A stretch of DNA of 30,705 nt from an uncultured Mycoplasmatota bacterium (GTDB lineage: Bacteria; Bacillota_I; Bacilli_A; RF39; UBA660), in the NCBI GenBank assembly GCA_900553765.1, contig USET01000003.1, positions 1 through 30,705 of the forward strand, written 5' to 3'. The notes under the pieces are model-generated. The model was not told the DNA's origin. It saw nothing but the letters and a program-made list of their open reading frames with translations, and did not search any database. Below, piece after piece: positions 1-8,272 of the stretch. The position numbers and the translations under genes were made by a program. How positions within the stretch are numbered: position 1 is the stretch's first letter; each line of letters begins with the position of its first letter.

Positions 1-279
1 GTATAATTCGCTATCTCCCATGATCACTGTCTCTAATACGGGATAAGCGTCAAATTCATTGTGGTTCTGTTTTAAAATAGAGATACGTTCCCCATTTGGA
101 ACGCTCACTGTTCCTGTTGTCGTATCGATCTCCCCACTCAAAATTTTTAAAAATGTCGATTTCCCAGCACCATTTGCTCCGATTAATCCATAGCAATTAT
201 CGTCTGTAAATTCCATATTAACATTTTCGAATAGTGTTCTCTTTCCAAAGCGTAAACTTACATTTTGAACTTTTAACAT
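1..279 (-). CDS. ABC-F family ATPase, N-terminal part (cut by window edge)
   Basis: The first 93 codons are visible, and the rest lies beyond position 1. The product begins MLKVQNVSLRFGKRTLFENV and carries a Walker A motif, GANGAGKST, near residues 39-47. Next comes the segment 'ERISILKQNHNEFD', the Q-loop region typical of the YkpA/YbiT branch of ABC-F proteins. ABC-F proteins have two ATPase domains and no membrane segments, and they act on ribosomes rather than in transport. The start ATG at 277-279 is preceded by AGGTGATAAG, a good ribosome site. The family call is firm from this N-terminus, but the subfamily and role (housekeeping or antibiotic protection) cannot be settled without the C-terminal half. 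Confidence 0.88.
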   Translation of the reverse strand, partial: MLKVQNVSLRFGKRTLFENVNMEFTDDNCYGLIGANGAGKSTFLKILSGEIDTTTGTVSVPNGERISILKQNHNEFDAYPVLETVIMGDSELY

Positions 280-334
280 CTTATCACCTCTTTTTTTACA
301 ACGTTATCATCATACCACAAATTCTTTCCATTGC

Positions 335-358
335 AAAGAAAAAGCACATAATATGTGC
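335..358 (-). terminator. Rho-independent terminator
   Basis: The near-perfect palindrome GCACATA-ATATGTGC at 344-358 is followed on the minus strand by a T-rich run (335-343). It lies 60 bases downstream of the gene ending at 420 and separates it from the ABC-F gene. Confidence 0.7.
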
Positions 359-419
359 ATGAAATTAAGCATGTGTTGTAGATGGTATTCCTAATGCTAT
401 CCAACAAAGAACAAAATAG

Positions 420-1316
420 TTATTTTCTCTTTTTCGAATCTTTTTCTTGTTTCGTCTTTAATATGTATGCTTGCAACGCTTCGAAATAAATTTGATCGAA
501 ATCATCATAATCTGTCGCCTCATACAAATCGTTATTTTCTCCCATATCAGAATCACTTGGTTCCAATATCCTTTTTTGGGTTCTTTCTGCTAATGCATGA
601 AGATCATGAGACATGCGTTGTTGTTCTATTTTAACTTTATTTACGATATCTTCTATTTTTTCTCCATGCTCGAGGGCTTCAAATAATTCATTACAGATCT
701 TTTCCGTGTGACTCGTTTTTCCGTCATCTGGATCGCGTCCACAATAAATATGCTCATCGTAAGGAGCACCTAATAAATTTGGTGAATGAAAATGGATTTC
801 CGGATGCTTTTTTATAATATCTTGCACAAGAGTAACATATTTCCCAAAATTTTCATCATTACAATAAATAACGACACTATCTCTCCTGTTAATACCTGGT
901 TCGTTATTTATTTTAAAATCAAAATCATCATATTTTTTCTCCAATAAACTAGCTATCAACGTATTTGCAAAATAATGCAAATCATGATTATCAATGCTTA
1001 AATACATTTTTAATAAAGCTTCCTTTGGCCTAGCTGTTTTTCCTGAGATTCCAATCCAACTAGAATTGTTTTTCTTTAAATCTTGTTTGAGTCTATCTAG
1101 CTTATCAGGATTCACTCGACTTATATTGGAAAGATATCTTTGATACTCTTCCAATGTGATTCCTTCTTTACTTAATGAGGAATATCCGATAATAAAACGA
1201 TTGAATTCATTTTCATTAAAATCACTTTGGTGATCGAGAATTACTAGGTCATTATATAACATTGGTTGAAAACCGACAAAATTTTTTAATATATCAAAAA
1301 GCTCGTTTCCCATCAT
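420..1316 (-). CDS. Hypothetical protein, possible HopA1-like region
   Basis: This is a 298-residue soluble protein with no signal peptide or membrane segment. I do not recognise it firmly. Residues about 85-225 contain a run of features that resembles HopA1-type domains. These are a 'KMYLSID' strand, an 'F-D-F-K-I' strand, 'RRDSVVIYCND', a helix, then a loop ending 'CGRDPDDGK' and a helix 'ICNELFEALEHG'. HopA1 domains occur in type III effectors and in lanthipeptide-type biosynthetic clusters, but no such cluster is visible here. The tail is strongly charged: acidic around residues 250-275 and Lys/Arg-rich at the end. Two adjacent ATGs (1316 and 1313) follow AAGGAAGAGAG; either could be used. 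It has its own promoter and terminator, so it is monocistronic. Confidence 0.75.
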   Translation of the reverse strand: MMGNELFDILKNFVGFQPMLYNDLVILDHQSDFNENEFNRFIIGYSSLSKEGITLEEYQRYLSNISRVNPDKLDRLKQDLKKNNSSWIGISGKTARPKEALLKMYLSIDNHDLHYFANTLIASLLEKKYDDFDFKINNEPGINRRDSVVIYCNDENFGKYVTLVQDIIKKHPEIHFHSPNLLGAPYDEHIYCGRDPDDGKTSHTEKICNELFEALEHGEKIEDIVNKVKIEQQRMSHDLHALAERTQKRILEPSDSDMGENNDLYEATDYDDFDQIYFEALQAYILKTKQEKDSKKRK

Positions 1317-1345
1317 ATCTCTCTTCCTTGATTATTACTATATTT

Positions 1346-1374
1346 AGTATATCATCAATCGAATTATTTCAAAA
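1346..1374 (-). promoter_or_regulatory. Promoter of the 298-residue hypothetical gene
   Basis: The -10 is TATACT at 1346-1351, with an upstream TGA that makes it an extended -10. A weak -35 (TTTTGA, 1369-1374) lies 17 bases away. The -10 is 30 bases from the start codon. Confidence 0.6.
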
Positions 1375-1386
1375 GTTAAAACTAAC

Positions 1387-1411
1387 AAAAAAGAACTGTG
1401 TTTACAGTTCT
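1387..1411 (-). terminator. Rho-independent terminator overlapping a stop codon
   Basis: The stem AGAACTGT/ACAGTTCT (1392-1399 with 1404-1411) has a 4-base loop and is followed on the minus strand by six Ts (1387-1392). The stem starts inside the stop codon of the gene ending at 1410. Confidence 0.88.
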
Positions 1412-1976
1412 ACTGTTTTTTACGGCTTCCGTATTCTTTTTGATATGCTAGCACTGCCTCTTCGTCTTTTCGTAATTCTTGCAACGATTGAAGGTCAGCC
1501 TTTGTTCTTTTGATATCTCGATTCCAATCGAAAAAGGCATCAAAATTCCAGCATAATGCTTTGGAACTTATTAAAATAAATCCACTTGCGAATAATCCAG
1601 CACCGTTTTGAAGTGCAAATAAACTACAGATAGGAGCTAAGAAAGCAGCAGCATTGATGTAATGAATGTGAATCTTTTTACTTGTGCTTATCTCTTTTGA
1701 ACTCAGCTTTATTTCCCTTTTTTGTTTTTTTAAAGCATGATATGCACATACAGAACCAATACTCAATCCTTGATAAACAGTTCCTGCAGGAAATATAGGA
1801 TCGTAATCACCCGCCATCAAAAACGCTAACGCAGAAACTTGCAACACGCCTCCACTTAACGCTACAAGTCGATAACGACGAAGTGTACCAAGTTCTGCCT
1901 GCTTCAAAGATATCATCAAGTCCGTTTCTTGAAGGGCTTTTTCCTCAGACGATAAATTTATATTTTCTTTTTTCAA
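1410..1976 (-). CDS. Small membrane protein of unknown function, TTG start
   Basis: The protein has 188 residues and I do not recognise it. A charged N-terminal segment of about 35 residues is followed by hydrophobic stretches near residues 37-56, 64-82, 104-123 and 124-144. A charged, probably helical C-terminal segment ends in KEYGSRKKQ. This suggests about four membrane segments with cytoplasmic ends. The start is TTG at 1974-1976. An in-frame TGA lies two codons upstream, and GGAGAG sits seven bases before the TTG, so no ATG start is possible further out. An overlapping ATG in another frame (1983) gives only a 12-residue peptide. The gene has its own promoter and terminator. The palindrome over the promoter suggests it is specifically regulated. 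Confidence 0.75.
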   Translation of the reverse strand: MKKENINLSSEEKALQETDLMISLKQAELGTLRRYRLVALSGGVLQVSALAFLMAGDYDPIFPAGTVYQGLSIGSVCAYHALKKQKREIKLSSKEISTSKKIHIHYINAAAFLAPICSLFALQNGAGLFASGFILISSKALCWNFDAFFDWNRDIKRTKADLQSLQELRKDEEAVLAYQKEYGSRKKQ

Positions 1977-1998
1977 ATTTCATCTCTCCAAACGAGTT

Positions 1999-2015
1999 GT
2001 AGTATAACATACTAC
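1999..2015. repeat. Perfect 7-bp inverted repeat over the promoter (candidate operator)
   Basis: GTAGTAT and ATACTAC are separated by AAC (plus strand 1999-2005 and 2009-2015). The palindrome covers the -10 element of the promoter of the gene at 1410-1976, where a bound dimer would block RNA polymerase. The protein that would bind is unknown. Confidence 0.55.
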
Positions 2016-2029
2016 TTTATACCTGTCAA
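2001..2029 (-). promoter_or_regulatory. Strong promoter of the small membrane-protein gene
   Basis: TTGACA (2024-2029), a 17-base spacer and TATACT (2001-2006) with an upstream TGT give a near-consensus sigma-70-type promoter. The -35 overlaps the stop codon of the upstream GT-C gene. Confidence 0.88.
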
Positions 2030-3744
2030 ATAGAATAGATCAATTTCAAACTGCCATCGTCCCTTACTTGATATATCTTGTCTTTCTCTACTTTACCTTC
2101 TAACAACTCTGGAACACGTTTCAAATAGATATAATCATAATCTTCTATTTTATTTTCATCGAACGAACTTGCAATTGTAATATGATTTAAATTTTCTTTT
2201 GATGTCACGTTCATATAATATCTTACCTTTGCATATTCGATCTCAAGTAATGTTGGATCGTAAATTAGTACATCGTGTTCTTTGGCAAGTATCCCTATTT
2301 CTCTCCACTCTCGATCGAGATTCAAATCCCGCTGATCAAACCATCCTAATATCTGTGCATATGGAACAAATAAGCAAAAAATACAAATCCCTATGATATA
2401 ATCTTTTGGCTTTTGAAACCGTTCAAATATCAGTAACATTCCCGCAATCAAGACAGCGTTAATAAAAATGACTATGTACCGATCGTAAGAAGAAAGTCTA
2501 ACAGCATCGTATGGGTCCATTTGAAACAAATACATCAGCAATAATGTAAGTGGATACAAAATAGCTCCACCGATCATAAGAACGTTAAAATACTTTAATA
2601 TTTTACGTTCTTCTTTTTTGCTTCTGTGGTAAATCCAATAAGCACCTAAGATAAACACGATCAAAATAGATATATAATCAAGCGTAATTGGATCTGAAAT
2701 AATTTTCAATTGAAAAAAACTCTTTAAGAATTGAGAAATTACTCCTGTTTGAACATCATTCCATTGAAGGGTAATCAGATTGCCTATCTCTTTCAAAGGC
2801 ATCGCATTTTGATGCTGAAGTGGTGTATCGAATAATGAAAGACACAAACTCCAGCTAAAACGAGTTAAAATAACTACTGTTGCAAGAAGGAAAAATGACT
2901 TCCACTGATCTATTTTTTTTACTTTGAGTGTAATTCCCCAGTATAATATAGCAATGAGAGCAAAGTAGAATCCTATATCTTTTAATAACGTCAACGCCAC
3001 AAGAGAGAGCGTCAGCAAAGTTAAATCAAACTTTTCAGTATGCTTACCTATTTTTTTAGTAATGAAAAGCATCGAAAAAGCAAATAATATTCCAAGTAAG
3101 CCATCGACATAAATACAATTATAATAACTAGTAAATAAAACGGTTGGTAAGAAAAATGCTAAAATGAGAGAAAAGAAAAAGTTTTTTCTCGTTACTTTAA
3201 GAAATGGCAACATCAAAGAGGCACCAAATAAATAAAAAGTGATAAATAAGATATTTTCGCTATAAAATCCGCACAAAGATATAAAAGTATATTGTAAAAG
3301 AGAGATTGCTGGCGGATAAGATGGATACATAATATAATCCATATGAAATGATAGCTGATGTGATTCCCACATAGCTTTTACGACAGTCCCCCAGTGACGA
3401 TATTCGTCAATATAACTTATATGCCGATTAAAATTAAAGGAAAGAAAAATTAGAAATAAAAGAAAATATAGCAATAAGATAGGATCATATAAGTATTGTT
3501 TTATTTTTTCTTTCCACTTACCTCTTATCCGATATATACCATAACCAACTGTTATTCCATAACATACCAAAAGCATTCCAAAGACAAGGCGTAAATCTAA
3601 AAATAACCCTCCTATATACATCCATAAAATTATGGAGAAAAAGGAAAAAGAAATCGTATACTTGAGTTCCTTTTCAACAATGACACTAACGGAAAAGGAA
3701 AGCAAGATAATAAATAAAAATATTCCTAAGAAATAAAATCCCAT
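2026..3744 (-). CDS. GT-C type membrane glycosyltransferase-like protein
   Basis: This is a 572-residue integral membrane protein with about 11-13 hydrophobic segments. A motif DEYRHWG lies near residues 112-118, in the first loop after a membrane helix. It is followed by MYPSYPPAISLLQY, which matches the acidic catalytic loop and Pro/Tyr-rich segment of GT-C enzymes (the PMT/ArnT/GT39-like fold). Such enzymes take a sugar from a polyprenyl-phosphate donor on the outer face of the membrane. The C-terminal 100 residues are soluble. It starts one base after the GT2 gene stops, so the two are translationally coupled. The GT2 enzyme probably makes its polyprenyl-phosphate-sugar donor (inference). 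The exact sugar and acceptor are unknown. Confidence 0.72.
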   Translation of the reverse strand: MGFYFLGIFLFIILLSFSVSVIVEKELKYTISFSFFSIILWMYIGGLFLDLRLVFGMLLVCYGITVGYGIYRIRGKWKEKIKQYLYDPILLLYFLLFLIFLSFNFNRHISYIDEYRHWGTVVKAMWESHQLSFHMDYIMYPSYPPAISLLQYTFISLCGFYSENILFITFYLFGASLMLPFLKVTRKNFFFSLILAFFLPTVLFTSYYNCIYVDGLLGILFAFSMLFITKKIGKHTEKFDLTLLTLSLVALTLLKDIGFYFALIAILYWGITLKVKKIDQWKSFFLLATVVILTRFSWSLCLSLFDTPLQHQNAMPLKEIGNLITLQWNDVQTGVISQFLKSFFQLKIISDPITLDYISILIVFILGAYWIYHRSKKEERKILKYFNVLMIGGAILYPLTLLLMYLFQMDPYDAVRLSSYDRYIVIFINAVLIAGMLLIFERFQKPKDYIIGICIFCLFVPYAQILGWFDQRDLNLDREWREIGILAKEHDVLIYDPTLLEIEYAKVRYYMNVTSKENLNHITIASSFDENKIEDYDYIYLKRVPELLEGKVEKDKIYQVRDDGSLKLIYSI

Positions 3745-3745
3745 A

Positions 3746-4441
3746 TTATCTCCTCTTTCCTTTCCACATCATCTTATAGACCTGTACTGAATCATAGATT
3801 GGTCTAAAAGAAGAAGCTTTCTTTTCTTTATGATACACTGTTGCAATTTGATACTCTCGGATTTCTCGGCCCTTTTTTACCAGATCAATCAATACCATAA
3901 GTTCATATTCATATCTGTCCCCTTCTAACTTACATAAATCAGGTAGTAAGGAAAAAGGAAAAATTCGAAATCCAGACTGCGTATCATGAATTTGTCTATG
4001 ATAAAGGCGTGCAAAGATACAATTCGTCAAGCGATTGGAACATTTCCTCACAAAAGGCACTTGCTCTGCACTAAAATCTCGAATTCCAAGAATGCACTTT
4101 GTAGGATCTTCTAAAAACAGTTTGGTTAGTCTTTTTACATCCGATATCGTATGTTGCCCATCTGCATCTACTGTAATAACCCCTATGCAACTATTATCTT
4201 GTTTGCAAATAAAGGAAAAGGCCTTTTTCAAGCTATAACCTTTCCCTTTATTTCTTTTATTATGTAAAATTATAACTTCTTTATTTTCTCGTACTTGCTC
4301 AAAAATAGACTGAAAACATTCATCGCTTCCATCGTTTACTATAATAATTTTTAAAAAACCTAATTTTATCAGTTCCCCGACGTATGAAACCATTCTTTTT
4401 GGCGGATTGTATGCCGGTATTACAACAACTAACTCTTTCAT
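3746..4441 (-). CDS. Family 2 glycosyltransferase, polyprenyl-phosphate sugar synthase type
   Basis: The 231-residue GT-A fold enzyme has VVIPAYNPP near residue 6, NDGSD at 36-40, the metal-binding DAD at 92-94 (VDADGQH), and DTQSGFR at 153-159 followed by YEYE at 177-180. These match the DPM1/DolP-mannose-synthase branch, which transfers a nucleotide sugar onto a polyprenyl phosphate at the inner face of the membrane. It has no C-terminal membrane helices, unlike the GtrB type, so it may associate with the membrane peripherally. It sits between the surface-protein gene and the GT-C gene with one-base gaps on both sides. The family is firm; donor and acceptor are not known. Confidence 0.88.
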   Translation of the reverse strand: MKELVVVIPAYNPPKRMVSYVGELIKLGFLKIIIVNDGSDECFQSIFEQVRENKEVIILHNKRNKGKGYSLKKAFSFICKQDNSCIGVITVDADGQHTISDVKRLTKLFLEDPTKCILGIRDFSAEQVPFVRKCSNRLTNCIFARLYHRQIHDTQSGFRIFPFSLLPDLCKLEGDRYEYELMVLIDLVKKGREIREYQIATVYHKEKKASSFRPIYDSVQVYKMMWKGKRR

Positions 4442-4442
4442 T

Positions 4443-5156
4443 CTATATTTTTTTTACACTTTCTATATCGATCGTAAGATAAGGACGGATATCCATTCCA
4501 TAAGTATAACTGTTTCCATAGTTAATATACATAAAAACAGCAGAATTTGTAGTAGGATATGTAACTAAGTTAACTAAACGGGCTGTGCTACTATACCATT
4601 CAAGCGTACTTGTTGCGAATCCAGTAATATATCCACCTGTGGAACTATCCCATTTCCACTCATAATTTGTAAGCCAATCTAATCCTGTGCCATTCAAACT
4701 AAACATAGATCCTGTATTAAGGTTAGGGTCCTTTGAATCGATCAAAGCATCCAATTCAGCCTTGCTTATTAAGTAAACATTATAATGATTCGTCGAACCA
4801 CCGGCGCTCGCTATATCACTTTCCCACGACATAGTATACGAATTCAACATGCGATACATTTCTGAGTCTTCAAATGTATTTACTGGATATGTACTAAATT
4901 TAGAAAATCCAACAGCGCTATCACAAAGCAATTTCAAATAGTCTTCCCCTACTTCTACGACATGAAATGTCTGTGTTAATCCTAATACTTCAACTTGATC
5001 TCCAACTTCATAAGTAACACTATTTTTATGCGCAGTAATATTGAAGTTTAACGACGTCGTAAGCACAGAATATCCGACAGTCAAAAAGAGCATTGCTGAA
5101 AATACGATTCCATAAATAAGATTCCGGTTTGTCTTTCGTTTTCTTATTTTTCGCAT
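4443..5156 (-). CDS. Secreted, membrane-anchored surface protein
   Basis: The 237-residue protein has a very basic N-terminus (MRKIRKRKTNR) and one hydrophobic segment at about residues 14-32. The following 'GYSVLTTSLNFNITA' resembles signal/anchor regions of TasA/camelysin-like and other Bacillota surface proteins. The remaining 200 residues are rich in Ser, Thr, Tyr, Asn, Gly and Trp and low in Lys, as expected of an extracellular beta-rich domain. There is no LPXTG or lipobox. It is the first gene of a three-gene operon with the two glycosyltransferase genes, which makes it the obvious candidate acceptor, although that is inference. AAAGGAG lies 9 bases upstream of the start. Confidence 0.78.
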   Translation of the reverse strand: MRKIRKRKTNRNLIYGIVFSAMLFLTVGYSVLTTSLNFNITAHKNSVTYEVGDQVEVLGLTQTFHVVEVGEDYLKLLCDSAVGFSKFSTYPVNTFEDSEMYRMLNSYTMSWESDIASAGGSTNHYNVYLISKAELDALIDSKDPNLNTGSMFSLNGTGLDWLTNYEWKWDSSTGGYITGFATSTLEWYSSTARLVNLVTYPTTNSAVFMYINYGNSYTYGMDIRPYLTIDIESVKKI

Positions 5157-5201
5157 ACAACCATGCTCCTTTCACTATCTTTGACTCTCTATTATAATTT
5201 C

Positions 5202-5230
5202 ATTGTAGTTGAAATTTTTTTACTTGTCAA
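5202..5230 (-). promoter_or_regulatory. Promoter of the surface-protein/glycosyltransferase operon
   Basis: TTGACA (5225-5230), a 17-base spacer and TACAAT (5202-5207) lie 46 bases before the start codon. No terminator is visible between smc and this promoter, so some read-through from smc is possible. Confidence 0.85.
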
Positions 5231-5254
5231 TCATTTCATCATTTCTCGCGCATC

Positions 5255-8209
5255 TTAGACAGTTTTATCTAAATCTTCTAGTTTTACACTTACTAATTTA
5301 CTAACACCAGACTCTTGCATCGTAATTCCATAGAGGACATCCGCATATTCCATCGTCTTTTTCTTATGTGTAATCAAAATAAATTGCGTTTTCTCTTTTA
5401 ACGATTCGATGTATTTACCAAAACTATCTACATTTGCTTCATCTAGCGCAGCTTCTACCTCATCTAAAATACAGAATGGAACTGGCCGAGATTTTAAAAT
5501 TGCAAATAATAGGCTGATTGCAGTAAATGTCTTCTCTCCTCCTGAAAGAAGTGAAATGCTCGTAAGTTTCTTTCCCGGCGGGCTAGCGACAATCTCGACA
5601 CCTGTTTCTAAAATGTGATCTTCATCGGTAAGACGTAAATCAGCATTTCCTCCACGGAATAACTCTTTAAATGTCTCTGTAAAGTTTTTACGGACTGTTT
5701 CGAACGTCGTAACAAATTCTTTTTCCATTACCTCGTCCATCTCTTCGATGATCTCAAGTAAGGTATCTTCCGCTTTTTGTAGATCCTCTTTTTGATTTAA
5801 TAGGAAATCGTAACGTACACTTACGCGTTCATACTCTTCGATTGCACCTAAATTGACTTCACCTAGTTCTTTTAGTTTGGTTTTTAACCGACTTACTTTC
5901 ATACGAGCACTTTCAACATCGCTATCTAATTCGTAAAGTGTGATCGCTTTTTCATAAGTCATTCCGTAATTTTCAGAAAGTGATGCAAGTAACGTATCTA
6001 ACTTAACATCCGCACGGTTTAACTCAATTTCTAAGTTTTTCAATTCTTTGCTCTTTTGTGTTAAAATGCTATTTTCTTGCTTATAAGAAAACTCTATCTC
6101 CCCTAGTTGCTCTGTTACATCTGCTTTTTCTTTCTTTACTTGCTCTAGAGTTCTCTCCAGATCATTCTTTTCTTGTTCTACTTGATAGTATCTCTTTAAA
6201 ATCTGATCTTCTTCTTCACTGAGCGAGTGATTTAAAATATTTCCTGTTCCTGTCTTTTCTAGTTGTACTTGTTCTAATTTAACTTGTACTTCTTTTTGCT
6301 GGATTTGTTTTTGTCGATAACTTTCTTCTTTTGTGACAGTTTCTTTTTGAATCAAATATAACTTGTCCTCTTTTGATTTCAAGTCGTGATCGACTTCGTT
6401 CATCTTGTTCTCTAATGTCTCTATCTCATTGGTTAATGCTTCTTCTTCTTTTAATGCTTTCTCTAATTCGTACTTTTCACTAACGATATTACTTGTCTTC
6501 TTGGCTTTTCCACCAGTGACAGATCCACCTACATGAATCAATTCTCCATCTAGTGTCACTATTTTATAACGTCCCATCAACTTGCGAGATATTTCATTCG
6601 CATGATCCAAATCCGTTGCAACGATCACGTTACCAAGTAAATTTTTCATGATTCCATCGTACATTGGATGATACTTGATCAACGTAGATGCGATAGCGAC
6701 AAACCCTGGCATATGAGAGACACTACTCAAAACGTTTAAATCGATTCCTTTTGGCTTTATTACGTTGATTGGAAAAAAAGTTGCACGTCCGAGTGTGTTT
6801 TGCTTTAGATAATTGATGCATACTTTCGCAACGTTCTCATTATCTACAACCAAATAATGACTTGCTCCTCCAAGTGAAGTGGAAATTGCTGTCGCATATT
6901 TTTCTTCTACTTCGAATAGTTTACCGATGACATGATGAATTCCAGTTAACTTTGGATGATCCAAAATATTCTTAACAGCATATGGCAGTGAACTATTGTG
7001 TTCGATCGATGTACGTAATTGATCGATTTGATGTGCTTTCATCGTCTGACGTTTGAAAAGGTCGGAAAGTTGTGCCTGTAGCGTCTGTTTTCGACTACGA
7101 CTTTGTTCTAACTGATGTTCCGCATTTTCCCTTTCATTTTGAAATTGTTCTAAATCTTTTTTCGCTAACTCAATTTCACCAACTAAGGCATGTAAGTCTG
7201 TTTGAAGTTTTAATTCCTGTTCTTTTAATTGCACGATCGCATCGTGTAATTTTTGGTCCTCTACTTCGTACTTTTTACGCTCCAATAAAATTTGCTTTTG
7301 CCCATTGATTCTCTCTAACTCAGTCGTTTTTTCGATCCAGGCTTTTTGTACTTGATTCCACTTTTGCTCTAGTGCATCTAAAGTTACTTTAAATTTTGTG
7401 ATCTCTGCTTCACTCGTACGACTATTAGATCCCATATTTAAAATTTCTTCGTTGAGTGTATCTACTTTTGCTTTATTTAATTGATACGATGTATTCAAAG
7501 TAGTGATATCGTGCGTAATTAATGCGATCTCTGTATTTTCTAACTTTCCTTTTACTTCTTTATAAAGTAATGCTTTTTCTCTTTGTTCTTTTAAAGGTTC
7601 TACCTGTTCTTTTAATTCTTCGATGATATCATCGACACGATTCATATTATCGTGCGTACGTTCTAACTTACGAAGTGCCTCCTCTTTTCTCTTTTTGTAT
7701 TTGAGTACACCTGCAGCTTCTTCAAAAATAATACGTCGTTCACTTGGCTTGTTACTGATAATTTCTTCAATCTTTCCCTGCGAAATAATATTAAAACTCT
7801 CTTTTGCAATTCCTGTATCTAATAAGATATCCGTGATATCTTTCAATCTACAACGTTCCCCATTGAGTAGATACTCGTTTGTTCCGTCTTTATAAACACG
7901 TCTTTGAATAGAAACTTCAGTATAGTCGACATTTAAATATCGGTCACTATTATCGAAGACGAGCGTAACGCTTGCAACATTTTGCGCATTTCTCGATTTA
8001 CTGCCAGAAAAGATAACGTCGCTCATGTTTCCATCTCCACGAAGAGATTTGACAGACTGCTCTCCAAGTACCCATCGAACCGCATCTACGACATTGCTCT
8101 TTCCACTTCCATTCGGACCGACGATTCCAGAAATTCCTGTTCCTAATTCGATATTGATCTTATCTGCAAACGACTTAAACCCGTGTGCCTTAATTTCCTT
8201 TAAATACAT
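5255..8209 (-). CDS. smc: Chromosome segregation ATPase SMC (short-arm form)
   Basis: The 984-residue SMC protein organises and segregates the chromosome as a dimer with ScpA/ScpB. The N-terminal head has Walker A GPNGSGKSN (residues 32-40) and the nearby 'RWVLGEQS' segment. A first coiled coil spans about 170-400, the hinge about 405-566 (ending GGSVTGGKAKK), and a second coiled coil about 570-800. The C-terminal head has the signature LLSGGEKTFTA near 890 and Walker B FCILDEVEAALDEANV near 916. All ATPase motifs are intact. Most bacterial SMCs are about 1,180 residues; the loss is confined to the arms, about 100 residues from each, a length seen in Mollicutes. The start follows TAGGTGATAGG. 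The scp genes are not in this window. Confidence 0.97.
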   Translation of the reverse strand: MYLKEIKAHGFKSFADKINIELGTGISGIVGPNGSGKSNVVDAVRWVLGEQSVKSLRGDGNMSDVIFSGSKSRNAQNVASVTLVFDNSDRYLNVDYTEVSIQRRVYKDGTNEYLLNGERCRLKDITDILLDTGIAKESFNIISQGKIEEIISNKPSERRIIFEEAAGVLKYKKRKEEALRKLERTHDNMNRVDDIIEELKEQVEPLKEQREKALLYKEVKGKLENTEIALITHDITTLNTSYQLNKAKVDTLNEEILNMGSNSRTSEAEITKFKVTLDALEQKWNQVQKAWIEKTTELERINGQKQILLERKKYEVEDQKLHDAIVQLKEQELKLQTDLHALVGEIELAKKDLEQFQNERENAEHQLEQSRSRKQTLQAQLSDLFKRQTMKAHQIDQLRTSIEHNSSLPYAVKNILDHPKLTGIHHVIGKLFEVEEKYATAISTSLGGASHYLVVDNENVAKVCINYLKQNTLGRATFFPINVIKPKGIDLNVLSSVSHMPGFVAIASTLIKYHPMYDGIMKNLLGNVIVATDLDHANEISRKLMGRYKIVTLDGELIHVGGSVTGGKAKKTSNIVSEKYELEKALKEEEALTNEIETLENKMNEVDHDLKSKEDKLYLIQKETVTKEESYRQKQIQQKEVQVKLEQVQLEKTGTGNILNHSLSEEEDQILKRYYQVEQEKNDLERTLEQVKKEKADVTEQLGEIEFSYKQENSILTQKSKELKNLEIELNRADVKLDTLLASLSENYGMTYEKAITLYELDSDVESARMKVSRLKTKLKELGEVNLGAIEEYERVSVRYDFLLNQKEDLQKAEDTLLEIIEEMDEVMEKEFVTTFETVRKNFTETFKELFRGGNADLRLTDEDHILETGVEIVASPPGKKLTSISLLSGGEKTFTAISLLFAILKSRPVPFCILDEVEAALDEANVDSFGKYIESLKEKTQFILITHKKKTMEYADVLYGITMQESGVSKLVSVKLEDLDKTV

Positions 8210-8251
8210 CCTATCACCTATTTCAACTCTTTTATTATACTATAAATCGAC

Positions 8252-8272
8252 AAAAAAAGGAATCAATCCTTT
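8252..8272 (-). terminator. Rho-independent terminator of the TM2-tcdA-orphan unit
   Basis: The stem AAAGGA/TCCTTT (8256-8261 with 8267-8272) is followed on the minus strand by a run of seven Ts. It overlaps the TAA stop at 8271-8273. A TATAAT at 8234-8239 just downstream may serve smc, but no convincing -35 accompanies it. Confidence 0.8.

Noticed and set aside
1974..1983. ATG at 1983 as start of the small membrane protein
   Set aside because: It is in a different frame and meets a stop after 12 codons; the ribosome site spacing favours the TTG at 1976.
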